Origin: Pictodentalium vernedei
Taxonomy: Eukaryota; Mollusca; Scaphopoda; Dentaliida; Dentaliidae
Assembly (NCBI GenBank): GCA_031216915.1
Contig: CM062297.1
Location: 541,530,971-541,594,970, forward strand
DNA: 64,000 nucleotides
Reading direction: 5' to 3'
In this document: piece by piece, positions 12,598 to 23,869 of the stretch
Numbering within the stretch: the first letter of the stretch is position 1
Layout of the letters: each line of letters begins with the position of its first letter
The notes under the pieces: generated by a model
Databases searched by the model: none
Told to the model about the DNA's origin: nothing
Seen by the model: only the letters and a program-made list of their open reading frames with translations
Program-made: the position numbers and the translations under genes

Positions 12598-14960
12598 TCA
12601 AAATAGTCTTGACTTTTAGCTGGCCGAAAATGGTCACCTAAACCACATCATACATACCTCATGACCTATTAATAGAGCAAGCTTGATGAGCTTAATAAGG
12701 ATTAATAAGTCATGGTTAGCAGAAAAAACTGAAAAGCTTAATAAGGATTAATAAGCCATGGTTAGCAGGAAAAACTGAAAAAATCTGGCATCGTGGCACC
12801 TAGTGGATGGGCTCTTCTTCTCAGGACCTCCAAGCCTTCTCGGGTGAGGACCAGTGCGAGAGGAAGTCCTCTCAACAAAGGTACTACCTCTCCCTGAGGA
12901 GGGTGGTAATTCTTTCTCTTCTTCAACCTTGAATTCAAGGTTCAGATGAATGCTCTTGCATATCTCCTGGATAGTCCAGGTGATAGGGCAAGAGACGCCC
13001 AGAGCTGCTATCGTTCTCTTCAATCGAGCTGGTAGTTCTAGTGTTTCCATAATTAAGGTTATAATTAGGATGCACGCACTCTGAGATCAGAGGTGCGAAT
13101 GATGATGCACCCATCCCGGAATGAATGGTTTCGCGTGCCGAAGCCATGCAGGGACGGTTTGGAGCAAGCCCCTTTCGACCCTCATTGGCTGTTTGAGGTG
13201 TTTCGCATTTGTGTCAAGGCGTGTTGGAAGAGGAAAAGCTTCAGGTACTCGGCAAAATTTTCTGGCTAAGGTGTCACGGGTGGAAGGTTGGCTGCGTCGA
13301 TTGATGTTGATTGAACCCTCGGGTGAGGACCAGTGTGGGAGGTTGGGTCCTCTCATAAATGTGCTACCTCTCCCCGAGGGCGCTGTGGTGTTTTATTTTC
13401 AGGCAAGTATAGTCTGCCACTTCGGAGATGATTTCGATGGAGGGCCATCATTGGCAAGTATAGTCTGCCTCAGGCTGTCTTAGTTGGTGTTTATGTTCAT
13501 GGAAGGACATATTTGGAAAGATAACAACAACGACCCCTTTCGGGGACCACCAGAAAGAAGACCTGAACTTCCCTGGTTCAGGGGCAGGCCTGCGTTATGA
13601 TCATATTTGGCTGGGTCAAAGGATGCTCAAAATAGATGCTTACAAAAAGGGGCAGAGATGGGACGCAGGACCAACGCTCGCCACCCTTGAAGTGGTCGAC
13701 CACTTCTAGGAATGGAGTGGAGGATGTTCTGGAACCATGGGGGTAACAGTATCTATAACGGTTATAGTTTCCATAGCGGTTACTGGAGATGCATCCATCG
13801 AAAGGAATGGTTTCGCGCGCCGAAGGCGTGCAGGGACGGTATGGGGGACAAGCCCCTTTCGACTATCAGTGACTGTAGATGATTAGTTCTCACATGTCTA
13901 GGCGTGTTGAAGGAGGAACGGCTTCAGGTACTCGGCAGGTGTCACCAGTTGCGTCGTGATGGTCTCTTGGCTGATGTTGGTTGAACCCCCGGGTGAGGAC
14001 CAGTGTGAGAGGTTGGGTCCTCTCACAAAGGTACTACCTCTCCCCGAGGGTGCAGTCGATCTGGATTTTCGGGCAAGTATAGTCTGCCACTTCGAGGATG
14101 ATTTTGAGTGATGTTGAGTGATGGCCAGCACTGGCAAGTATAATCTGCCTCAGGCTGTCTCTGTTTGGTTGGACTCTTTGAAGGAAAACAACAACGACCC
14201 CTTTCGGGAACCACCAAGAAGAAGACCCGAACTTCCATGGTTCGGGGGCAGGCCTGCATTTGTAATCCTATTGGGTTGGGACAAAAAGATGTGCAGTGCG
14301 CTTACAAAAAGGGGGCAGAGGCGGGACGCAGGACCAACACTCGCCTCCCCTAAAGTGGTCGACCACTTTTAGGGATGGAGCGGAGGATGTACAGGAACCA
14401 TGGGGATTACCGTTTTTGTAACGGTTGGACTGTCCGTAGCGGTTATTGGGGTGCTGGTCAAAAAGCATCTTCTGTGTACCTGCTTAAAAGAAGAAGGCAG
14501 AATTAGTTTTCATTAGCATAAGAGATAAAAGTAGCACATTATGTTTTAATTATGATCACAGTTAAGCTGCTGATCAGCCTGTTAGATCACCTTCATAGGG
14601 TGATAGTGAGTTTGTAGCGGGAGGGTAACAGGTTTAGACACTAAACCACACCCGAGGGTGTTTCTGTTATGCCCTTCGCAGGTTTCGACCATATTTAGAT
14701 TAATTTGAGTTTATTTAGGATCACGATTAAACACTGCAAATCTCACCCCCGGCCGGGGAGGCCCAGCCCACTCAAAACGCTCTCGCCTGGTATCTCGAGC
14801 GTCCTGTTTGGGCCTGCGGTCGAAAAATTTATTGTTTTCTAGAGGTAGCACGAACGTGGTAGTAAGCCTCGAAAAAAGGCGAGTATTTTGTTGTTATTGG
14901 ACGGAGATTTGCTGAGATTGTGGGGCAGGGTAGTTTGGTTCCGCGCATTGTAGCATGCCT
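12598..14960 (+). repeat. Composite repeat, left copy (second half): two ~700-bp units and tail
   Basis: Continues the host repeat broken by the LINE at 4025. Two direct units (about 13080-13790 and 13790-14490) each contain GAATGGTTTCGCG, AAGCCCCTTTCGAC, GGTGAGGACCAGTGTG, CTACCTCTCCCCGAGGG, GGCAAGTATA and a 16-18 bp palindrome AAGTGGTCGACCACTT (13698, 14352). A third, partial motif block sits at 12840-12905. One unit recurs inverted at 24395-25100. Read on the minus strand, the units repeatedly encode PSGRGSTFVRGPN-type text in one frame, with a pyrimidine tract and AG just before an ATG at 14468. I cannot assign a known element class. The tail (14490-14880) includes CCCCGGCCGGGG at 14746. 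Confidence 0.6.
14885..14951 (+). repeat. Direct repeat flanking transposon copy 2 (left member)
   Basis: About 64 bp containing AGATTTGCTGAGATTGTGGG and TTTGGTTCCGCGCATTG recurs at 19108-19171, just outside the right end of transposon copy 2. The left member lies 86 bp before the transposon; the right member starts immediately at its end. Confidence 0.8.
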
Positions 14961-15757
14961 GTAGCAGGACATGTCATACTGTGGGGTCGCAGTAGATTTG
15001 CTTGACAGTGGCTTGGCCTACCTACCCTTCCCCTTTTAGCCCAAGAACATTAGGTTTCACTAGGGAAAAAAATCGGAGAAAGCTGATTTTTTCAGGGAAT
15101 GTCGAGTACATGTCACTGAACGATTAGACAAAAGTCCCCTAAAATCCCAGTTGAGCTTTTTTTTCTACAGCCTTTTTTCGAAAACGCGTTTGAAAAAAAT
15201 TAAAAAAAATCGCACGAACTTTGTAACCTCGAATTGATCCAACTGTATTTTTTGTTTACGCGTATTTCGAGCTACATAATGTCTAATATACATTTACCTA
15301 GAGGAAAATGTGCATTCTGCGACAATTTCTGCGAAAAATTATTGAAAATTCACAAAAAAGTATCGGATTTACGCAAAAAATGACGATTTTCCTAACGGAT
15401 TTGCCCAAAGGGTCGTAGTACAGAACGGGATGTTAGTTGGACAGACGATAAAAATCCACCACCATTTGAAGACTTTTATCATTGCTTACAAAATAGACAT
15501 TATGGAAGACCCCCTCTGCTTCTGGCCGAGTTCCCCTTTTGGCATAAAATTCGTCAGCATGAGAACTCAACTATTTTCGGGCTTGGGACCGAACAGACAC
15601 GTCTGTGTCTGGCAGCATTAGATCAATAAATAATATTTACAGAATGTACAAAAATCAATAAATAATATTTACAGAATGTACAAATCAATCAACATGGATT
15701 AAGTTACATTGACTATTATCAACGCCATATACAGAAATGACATGACCTATATACATA

Positions 15758-17720
15758 TTATTCATCGAACTCAGAAATTTCCGACAGGACAGTGTTTCTG
15801 TGGTTGTTACAAGAATCCGAACTGCAATTACACAAACCTGAGCAAGAGAGTCCTGCCTTCTTACACCCACACCTTTTTGTACAAGCACTCTTGCAACCAC
15901 AACTGATCAGATTCAGTAGGTTATCGGGGGCACATGGCTTTGTGGCTGCAGTAGGTACAAGAAGTCCATTGTCTAGCAACCACCCCCAATCCGTCGGAGG
16001 AAGCGAAGTGCCCAGCCATTGTTGGACCTGGAGATAACATCTGTAGACATGTTGTTGTGCAGCATCGCTGCTTGGTGGGAGTGAGGCTAGGTCGATGGGT
16101 TTATTCAGTTTAGATTTTGCTACATAACGCTTGTAAGTGACATATCTATATTGGCCGAGAGAGGAAACAGTTTTACTCCCGTATAAGATCAGGAGAAGTT
16201 GTTCTCCGGCAGCGGCTACTGCACTTGGTGTACTGCCATCCGCCAAAATTGTGTTGACATACTGTTGTGAGTCGCTAGTAACATCGGAGACAATTGTACT
16301 GAATACTTTCTTCTTACCAACTCGAAAGAGTGCAGAAGTAGTGTCACAACCACTTATAGAATGTGCTACAAGGAGGTTGCTTCTATGGTCACCCATTTTG
16401 GTTGCTATTTCACTAACTGAAACTAGTAAGTTTGGGGTAATGGAATACATCATGTGAATATTACATCCCGGTTGAACTCGAGAGGTAAGAATGACTAACA
16501 AGTCTGTGTCTGTTCCCACAACGACAACATTGTTGTCATCTTGAGCGATGTCAAGTGCAGTTTCGGCTATCAGTACATCAGCATCAGCCTCAGCCTGCTT
16601 GGACTGAATATTGATAGCAGATAGCTCCTGCATTAGAAGATCGATCAGTTGGGTTTTGTTCTTGGCATTTGCAAGGAAATCGGATTGGGGTGTGGTGGCT
16701 GGTAACTCGGGTGAGATATTGATATCAATGGAATACCTGTCTTTAGATCTACGGGCTTGTTTCATGCCCTTTGTCGACATTGTACAAGCATAACTATCAA
16801 AAACAACCACGACGTTCGCCCCAAAATGTCTCACTAGATAACTGGAATATGATGTACATATGTCCTTATATGACGACTGTTTAGGCCATACAACTGCCCT
16901 CAATAAAAATCTACCATCTACAGCAAACAGAGAATGTTCTGGGATTTTAGTTTGCTCGGAACCGTGTGTTTTGAGGATCTTACCGAGCGTGCTTTTCTGT
17001 GCCTTCCTCATTCCAGCAGAATCAAACAATGCTGGTGGTTTCGGGGCGAGTTCATATTTGAGATACTCTTCCATCTCTGCTTGTGACTGAATAACACATG
17101 TGATGCGGTTGAACAGAATTGTGGGGTCAATCACTACCTTACTTCCACGGACTTTGATGCTATTTGCCATCGATGCGAAAGACTTCACAGTGTCAACACA
17201 TCGTAGTTTGATGCTGTTGAACGTTTTGCTTACAACATTCGATACGCAACATTCACCAATTTTGCGAACTTGGTCACAGTTCACAGTTTCGTCGGCCACA
17301 AGCCCGGTCGCTATAGAGACTAATTGTAGTGGATCTCTATTCTGAAAGGGGGAATGCACTCTGAGCCAGTTCAATAATTTGGTGATATCATTGGCATCAG
17401 TCAATTGTGAACTTTGACGGAGATTCCTATGTTGTTCGCCATGACCAGTGTGAACATGAACAAAATTTTCGAGAGCATTACATATCGGAAGGCAAAGAGG
17501 TAGTCCATGTATCCATTTCGCAACAGTGCTATCGGTTATTCCCCTGCCATGTGTGAGACCACCAGGGAGCTTGAACATTCTCATTAAACACTGCTCTATG
17601 GTCTGATCAGAATATATCCCGTCCCAGAATTTATCTGAGCGCCTTATGGTAAAGCTTTCTCAGTGAACAACTTCAAATCATCCTGTTGCATTATTTCTGT
17701 TAGCTCATTCATCTGCTGCA
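15758..17720 (-). pseudogene. XPG nuclease / CXC gene, copy 2 (N-terminally deleted)
   Basis: One uninterrupted frame of 608 codons runs from 17584 to 15758. Numbering from MRMFKLPGG: transposase-linked region 1-180; XPG/FEN-like nuclease about 218-430, with D223 (AVDG), D263 (VFDS), E332/D334/D336 (AEADAD), D359/D361 (GTDTD) and D414 (SGCDTT); CXC region about 558-594. These map onto the acidic clusters of XPG-family 5' nucleases, including the GCDY-like motif followed by a glycine-rich turn (RVGKKK). The CXC tail is in frame here, showing it belongs to the protein. Upstream, a small deletion near 17655 breaks the frame, and the N-terminus is lost to the internal deletion. Nuclease residues look intact. 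DNA incision is inferred. Confidence 0.75.
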
Positions 17721-17845
17721 AATAGAGATGAGAACTTTTTTTTTTTTTCATCAAAAAAACGCTATAACTAAAAAAGCTCAACTCGGATTTGCGGGGACTT
17801 TTCACACTTTATCCGCAATGTGTGTCCCGGAAACATATAAAAAAA

Positions 17846-19046
17846 TGCCGCTCAGGATCACAGATCCAATGTCGAGTTGTGACCTTGACCTTTGACCTGG
17901 CGAGTCCAAGGTCAATAGGGTTCTTCCTCGCACCAAGGCCAACACACCTATGAAGTTTCATGACTCTAGGTTGAACCACTATCAAGTTCTCATCCGGAAA
18001 CCAATTGTTGCGATATACTATGTTCAAGGTCACTGTGACCTTGACCTTTGACCTGGTGAGTCCAACATCAATAGGGTTCTTCCTCGCACCAAGGCCAACA
18101 CGCCTGTAAAGTTTCATGGCTCTAGGTTGAACCACTATCAAGTTATCATCCGGAAACCAATTGTTGCGATATACTATGTTCAAGGTCACTGTGACCTTGA
18201 CCTTTGACCTGGTGAGTCCAAGATCAATAGGGTTCTTCCTCGCACCAAGGCCAACATACCTATGAAGTTTCATGACTCTAGGTTGAACCACTATCAAGTT
18301 ATCATCCGGAAACCAATTGTTGCGATATACTATGTTCAAGGTCACTGTGACCTTGACCTTTGACCTGGTGAGTCCAAGATCAATAGGGTTCTTCCTCGCA
18401 CCAAGGCCAACACACCTATAAAGTTTCATGACTCTAGGTTGAACCACTATCAAGTTATCATCCGGAAACCAATTGTTGCGATATACTATGTTCAAGGTCA
18501 CTGTGACCTTGACCTTTGACCTGGTGAGTCCAAGATCAATAGGGTTCTTCCTCGCACCAAGGCCAACACACCTATGAAGTTTCATGACTCTAGGTTAAAC
18601 CACTATCAAGTTATCATCCGGAAACCAATTGTTGCGATATACTATGTTAAAGGTCACTGTGACCTTGACCTTTGACGTAGCGAGTCCAAAATCAATAGGG
18701 TTCTTCCCCTCACCAAGGCCAATCTACCTATGAAGTTTCATGAATGTGAGTTGAACCATTATCAAGTTATCATCCGGAAACCAATTGTTTAAGATTTACT
18801 ATGTTCAAGGTCACTGTGACCTTGACCTTCGACGTAGCATGTCCAAAATCAATAGGGTTCTTCCTCCCACCAAGACCAACCTACGTATGAAGTTTAATGA
18901 ATGTGAGTTGAACCACTATCAAGTTATCATCCGGAAACCAATTGTTTACGCCCACCCGCCCGACCCGCCCGCCCGCCCGCCCGCCCGCCCGCCCGCCATT
19001 CACCAAACTATAAGTCGAGTTTGACTTCGTCACAACTCGACTAAAA
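17846..19046 (+). mobile_element. Helentron-like element with AGGTCA-rich tandem units
   Basis: Inserted into the A-run of transposon copy 2; the flanks CATATAAAA and AAATCAGCTTTCTCC are contiguous in copy 1 (5110-5130). About seven direct units of 156-157 bp. The subterminal 5' sequence GTCGAGTTGTGAC (17871) is the inverse of the 3' end GTCACAACTCGAC. The 3' end is a hairpin at 19013-19042 followed by CTAA. A (GCCC)n microsatellite (18958-19000) sits before the 3' hairpin. No protein is encoded. Because the unit is divisible by three, a spurious repetitive open frame runs through it on the minus strand. Confidence 0.75.
17880..18850 (+). promoter_or_regulatory. Tandem nuclear-receptor-type motif clusters
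   Basis: Each central unit carries AAGGTCACTGTGACCTTGAC followed by CTTTGACCTGG. Read together this holds a perfect inverted repeat AGGTCAnnnTGACCT, a DR0 (AGGTCAAGGTCA on the other strand) and a DR1 (AGGTCAAAGGTCA). Starts of the cluster are near 18025, 18182, 18339, 18495, 18651 and 18807; the last two have lost the DR1 (TTTGACG, TTCGACG). These are textbook binding sites for ER/ERR/FTZ-F1 and RXR/HNF4-type receptors. Binding here is only inference. Confidence 0.6.
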
Positions 19047-19107
19047 ATCAGCTTTCTCCGATTTTTTTCCTTACTTTCTCATTTTTATGTCTAATGTGCC
19101 TGGACTA

Positions 19108-19171
19108 TTTGTTGTTATGGCCGTAGATTTGCTGAGATTGTGGGGGCAGGGTAGTTTGGTTCCGCGCATTG
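19108..19171 (+). repeat. Direct repeat flanking transposon copy 2 (right member)
   Basis: Near-identical to 14885-14951 (GCAGGGTAGTTTGGTTCCGC shared). After it the two flanks diverge (TAGCATGCC on the left, ATTCTGTGA on the right). Confidence 0.8.
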
Positions 19172-19371
19172 ATTCTGTGAGCATATTTATAAGCAATATC
19201 CACTCCATGTTACTGAAGCCCAAACCTTCAAATTTAATCTCTGTTCTTCAGAAATTAATATTCTGCTTGTAAAATGTGTGAAGAGTAATAGTTAGCTGAC
19301 AGTATATGTTTTCAGAGCAATGGATGAACTGCAACAGTTTTTACAAACATCAAAGGACTATGTTGACTAGT

Positions 19372-19545
19372 TTCATGACAGTTTTCACAGTCAAATTGAT
19401 GGTTTAGTGCTTTTCCAGCCATAAGTCTACTAATGATGTGCATTCTCTCATTCCCACCAGGGGCTTTTCATGACCTTTTTTCATTCCTGCTTGAAAAAAA
19501 AAAAATTATCATCCACCCTAAGGATCCCGGGTTCGGCGGCTCAAG
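19372..19545 (+). repeat. ~170-bp direct repeat upstream of LINE ORF1 (first copy)
   Basis: Runs from TCATGACAGTTTTCACAG to AAGGATCCCGGGTTCGG with a poly(A)-like tract in between. It recurs at about 22609-22780 with few changes. Probably the 5' UTR of the Jockey-like LINE. The second copy starts exactly at the ORF1 stop codon. Confidence 0.8.
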
Positions 19546-22500
19546 CCAAACCCATTAAAAACTCCGGGGAACAAAAACACCTGTCAGTCTCAGATCTTCA
19601 GGAGCTACTAGAAAAAGAGAGGTTGGAAAATACTAAGCTAAAAATTCAGCTAAACGACCTTATCAAATCACTAGCTGAGGAAAAAGAGAAGAATGAGAAG
19701 GAGAAGGTTAATATTCCCTCTCATGTCTCTTCTCCGGACTCTCGTGGTTCCAAACCAGACAGTCCTGCTAGAGAGCTAGATTCCCTATCAAATAGACAAA
19801 ACAATCCAAATATCAAGGCTGTCACAGTCACTGACTCCGTCTCTGCCTATCTCAGCCCAGCAAGCAAGGAGTCGGCACCTCCCTCTCTACAGGAGAGTGA
19901 GGACGACTGAAATACAGTCCTAGGTTCAGTTCGAATGCCAGCAGTTGTGTCAGCGAGTTGCTCTCAGGTTGTAGCGCATGACATTGCGCCTCATGTTGAG
20001 GACAAGTCATTTTCTCAGATTATGGCAAGCCAAAAGTACAGTGAGTCGGCATCCAGTGCTGACATAGAGATCACCGAATTCACAGAATCTGTTCAGAATT
20101 CTGTAACCAGCCACACCACCAGCACCCCGGGCAAAAGAAAGCACGACAGGGGGTCTGGTTCAGGAACAGACTCTGATGAGGACAACTCCAACAATAACTC
20201 CTGGTCAATTGTCACCCCCCAAGGGGAGACGCAACATGAAAGCTGCCAAAAAAAAAATTAGAAAAATTATCTCCCTCAGTGGAGATAACATTATTGGGCT
20301 TCCCGTATATCCTAATGCCCCCTCCTCCTCTAACTCCTCCTCTAACTCACCTAAATCACCCAAAGGTAAAAAATTGGCCAATGGCAAAATAGCAGCAAAA
20401 TCCTCTACTAAAAAAAATAACCCCGCTAATGGAGGTCAACACCTTCCCTCTTAAGGAATCAGATAAAGAGCCTATCCACACATCTACATGTAACAACCCT
20501 ACACCAGGGCCAAGTCATCAGGGGCCCCAAGCCATAACAATCCCAGCACATCGGTCGGGCATGGACTATGCAGCGGCTATTAGAAAACAAACCACTGCCC
20601 CCAGAACCAGTCAGAACCGTCAGAAGAAGCTACTAACTCCACCCCAAGGAAAAACATCTTCATTCATAGTGGTAGTGACCAGGGTACACCCTGATACTAG
20701 CAAGCAGGAGATCAGCCAAAGCATCCCAGAATGCAGCTGGGACAGGTTTACCTCGAGAGCCACGGGCAATTGCACGTGGAAGCTGAAAGTGACCTGCCCT
20801 AGCCGCGAGGCAAAACTAAGAATAATGACCGATGGTATTATCATAAACGGCAAGAGGCATGAAGAGAGAGAAGGAGTATCGGTCCACCCCTCCTCCAATT
20901 CAATGCCACAAGTGCCAGAAATTTGGGCACGTAGCTAACAAATGTAGAGGGACTTTGACCTGTATGAAATGCGGAGGTAACCACCTAACCAGGGCATGCA
21001 GTTCCGACTCCCCCTCTTGTCCAAACTGTAAGGGCAGTCATCTTAGTAACTATAGTGGGTGCCCCCATTATAAAAAAGTCAAAACGAATATTGAACTAAA
21101 CAAGACCGCACATATCGCTGAAGCAATACAATGTCCCCTACCGGACTATTGAGCATAAATAATTATACAAATGTTATAACCTAGATGTGATCAGCATGAA
21201 ATCCGTTGAAGCATATCCAGAAAACTGATATTTTGGTGCTTTTCCATATTGCCAAGGGCCATAACTCACACAAGAATAATGCAATCAGCATGAAACTCAA
21301 ACTTGATCTGTAAGTCATCGTTCTATAGTAGGTTACCAAGAATGAAATCATTCGGTTGAAGCATTTCCAAAAAAAGTCCGGAAAACTAAAGTATGACTGA
21401 CAGACTGACTGACAGACTGACGGATGGAGAGAGTGCAAATGAAACTTGATCTGTAAGTCATCGTTCTATAGTAGGTTACCAAAAATGAAATCATCCGTTG
21501 AAGCGTTTCCAAAAAAAGTCCGGAAAACTAAAGTATGACCGACAGACTGACTGACAGACTGACGGATCGATGGACAGAGTGTAAATGAAACTTGATCTAT
21601 AAATCATCGTTCTATAGTAGGTTACCAAAAATGAAATCATTCCATTGAGGCATTTCCAGAAAAAGTCTGGAAAACTGATATTTTGGCACTTTTCCATATT
21701 TCCAACGGCCATAACTCATACAAGAATAAGGTAATCAGCATGAAACTCAAACTTGATCTGTAAGTCATCATTCTATAGTAGGTTACCAAAAATGAAATCA
21801 TTCTGTTGAAGCGTTTCCAAAAAAAGTCTGGAAAACTGATATTTTGGCGCTTTTCCATATTTCCAAGGGCCATAACTCACACAAGAATAATGCAGTCAGC
21901 ATGAAACTCAAACTTGATCTGTAAGTCATCGTTCTATAGTAGTTTACCAAAAATTAAATCATTCCGTTGAAGCGTTTAAAAAAAAAACTCCAGAAAACTG
22001 ATATTTTGGTGCTTTTCCATATTTCCAGGGGCCATAACTCACACAAGAATAAGGCAGTCAGCATGAAACTCAAACTTGATCTGTAAGTCATCGTTCTATA
22101 GCAGTTTACAAAAAATGAAATCATTCCGTTGAAGCATTTCCCAAAAAACTCCGGAAAACTGATATTTTGGTGCTTTTTCCCATATTTCCAAGGGCCGTAA
22201 TTCACACAAGAATAATGCAATCAGCATGAACTCAAACTTGATCTGTAAGTCATCATTCTATAGTAGTTTACCAAAAAGGAAATCATTCCGTTGAAGCGTT
22301 TCCAAAAAAACTCCGGAAAACTAAAGTGTGACTGATAGACTGACAGAGTAACAGACTGACAGACTAACAGACTGACAGACTGACGGATGGACAGAGTGCA
22401 AACCTATAGTTCCCTCCGGCGATGCCGGTAGGGGACTACGAATCCAGACTTGAAAAATCACGACAACGCATCCTCCCCAACACAATATGCTCCCTAGTCG

Positions 22501-22612
22501 TGGGAGCACTTTACTCTGTTCTAACTAAACATGTCAGCACTAATCTGTCTGACATCTGCCACGATATAAGCCGTTCAGGGTCACGCTTTTTCAAAACACA
22601 AATCTCATGACA
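19470..22612 (+). pseudogene. Jockey/I-like LINE ORF1 (CCHC gag-like), decayed and split
   Basis: RNA-binding ORF1 protein of a non-LTR retrotransposon. The frame starts at about 19470. It shows a coiled-coil-like heptad stretch (LQELLEKERLENTKLKIQL, about 19590) and a Ser/Pro-rich middle. The C-terminal half has three zinc knuckles between 20900 and 21065: CHKCQKFGHVANKC, CMKCGGNHLTRAC and CPNCKGSHLSNYSGC. Lesions are an in-frame TGA at 19908 and frame changes at A-runs near 20250, 20410 and 20862. After AHIAEAIQ (21131) it is interrupted by a Helentron-like element; the C-terminus resumes at about 22440 (YESRLEKSRQRILPN) and ends with the TGA at 22608-22610. The CxxC/H spacing matches Jockey/I-group ORF1 proteins. 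Confidence 0.75.
21132..22438 (+). mobile_element. Helentron-like tandem-repeat element inside LINE ORF1
   Basis: About seven units of 150-165 bp share GATCAGCATGAAACTCAAAC, TAAGTCATCGTTCTATAG, AATGAAATCATTCCGTTGAA and AAAACTGATATTTTGG. The 3' part holds a GACTGACA microsatellite, then a hairpin (22407-22438, TAGTTCCCTCCGGC paired with GCCGGTAGGGGACTA). The 5' end contains TCCCCTACCGG (21134), the inverse of the hairpin arm. This links both termini and supports the boundaries. ORF1 coding text resumes directly after it. Confidence 0.75.
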
Positions 22613-23800
22613 GTTTTCACAGTCAAATTGATGGTTTAGTGCTTTTACAGCAATAAGTCTATTAATGATGTGCATTCTCTCATTCCCACCAGGGGCTTTT
22701 TATGACCTTTTTTCATTCCTTCTTGAAAAAAAAAAATAATTATAATCCACCCTAAGGATCCCGGGTTCGGGGAACGAATCCTTACCAATCGGTTCAGGGG
22801 GCACCTTGAAGACAACAATTTTTTTAATAAGTGGCAAAGAGCCTATAGAAACCATAAAGAAGGCATCGAGCATGTCTACCGACTAGTCACTCAAATGAAA
22901 ACCACGATCAACAATCAGCAAATAGGCGTGGCAGTCCTGTTAGACGTCGAAAAAGCGTTAGTCTCTGTTTGGCACAATGGAATGCGCTACAAATTATCCA
23001 AAGTGGAACTCCCCACGAAATTGCTCAGATTACTATCCTCTTTCCTAAATGATCGCGAAATTAAAGTCAGAGTGAATAATGAAATGTCTGACAGTGTGCC
23101 CCTTGAAGCAGGCACCCCAAGGATCCGTCCTAAGCCCCCTCCTTTACATCTTCCATGAAAACAATCTCAAATTCTCCGAAGATCGGGTTCAAGTCTCCCA
23201 ATTTGCAGATGATAAGGGTCTCTGGGACTCTAACAATACGGCCAATCTACACCAAAAACCCATGCAACGCGCTCTCGATGACCTAGAACAATGGTGTGCC
23301 AAATGGAGAATAAAGCTAAATGCAAATAAAACCAAACGAATCACCCTTACTCGCAAGACAAACAAACGTGACTTTGACCTAAAACTAATGGATAACACCC
23401 TCCAAGAGTGCGAAGAGGCGAAATTCCTCGGCATCACCATTGATCAAAATCTGTCCTTCAATAAACACATCGACGATATGGCGAAAAAAACAACCAAACG
23501 CATTAACTTATTGAAAATGCAAAAGGGAACATCCTGGGGAGCCAACCAGTCCACCCTACTCAAACTATACAAAGCCTTTGTGCGCCCAGTACTCGAATAC
23601 GGGGCAATCATCCTAACTGACCCCAATCAAACTAATATGGGAAAACTCCAGAAGGTCCAAAATCACGCGCTTAGGGTCGCCCTCCACGCCCCATGGGATA
23701 CACTCATCAAAACACTCCACTACAGGGCCGATATCCCCAGAATACAAGATCGCCTTGCCTCTCTAGCGGAGCAGCCGCGAAGAACCATGATCGGTTAGCC
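22609..23800 (+). pseudogene. Jockey-like LINE reverse transcriptase fragment
   Basis: Opens with the second copy of the ~170-bp 5' repeat and then jumps directly to mid-RT coding text (about 22790). Visible are LLDVEKALVSVWHNGM (motif A; canonical KAFD altered to KALV), TPQGSVLSPLLY, QFADDKGL (about 23200), WCAKWRIKLNANKTK, FLGITIDQNLSF and a C-terminal LASLAEQPRR before the stop at 23796-23798. A frameshift lies near 23105, just before PQGS. Endonuclease and N-terminal RT are absent, so this is an internally deleted or recombined copy, possibly of the same LINE as the ORF1 upstream. Confidence 0.75.
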
Positions 23801-23869
23801 GACAGCCAACTAATATCCGAACTACAGGTAATTTGCGAAAGCCCAAAAACGTGAAAACCTAAGGAAAAC

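Larger units (their letters stand above)
15037..19107 (-). mobile_element. AcademX-like DNA transposon, copy 2 (inverted)
   Basis: Same termini as copy 1 in reverse: TAGCCCAAGAAC at the left edge and GTGCCTGGACTA at the right. It is flanked by TTT on both sides (15034-15036, 19108-19110), again a 3-bp duplication and different from the TCT of copy 1, so the copies inserted independently. Relative to copy 1 it lacks about 1 kb between the A-rich tract at 5222 and position 6289, which removes the transposase-like block. It has gained a ~1.2 kb Helentron-like insertion at 17846-19046 in its 5' non-coding part. Confidence 0.75.

Noticed and set aside
17809-18585. Open frame of 258 codons on the minus strand with five near-identical 52-residue repeats
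   Set aside because: It is the tandem 156-bp unit of a Helentron-like element read in an open frame. 156 is divisible by three, so one open unit stays open across copies. No gene features.
19372-22780. An LTR retrotransposon with 170-bp LTRs
   Set aside because: The enclosed protein is a non-LTR-type ORF1 with Jockey-like zinc knuckles, there is no protease, integrase or primer-binding site, and the repeat lacks clear TG...CA ends.
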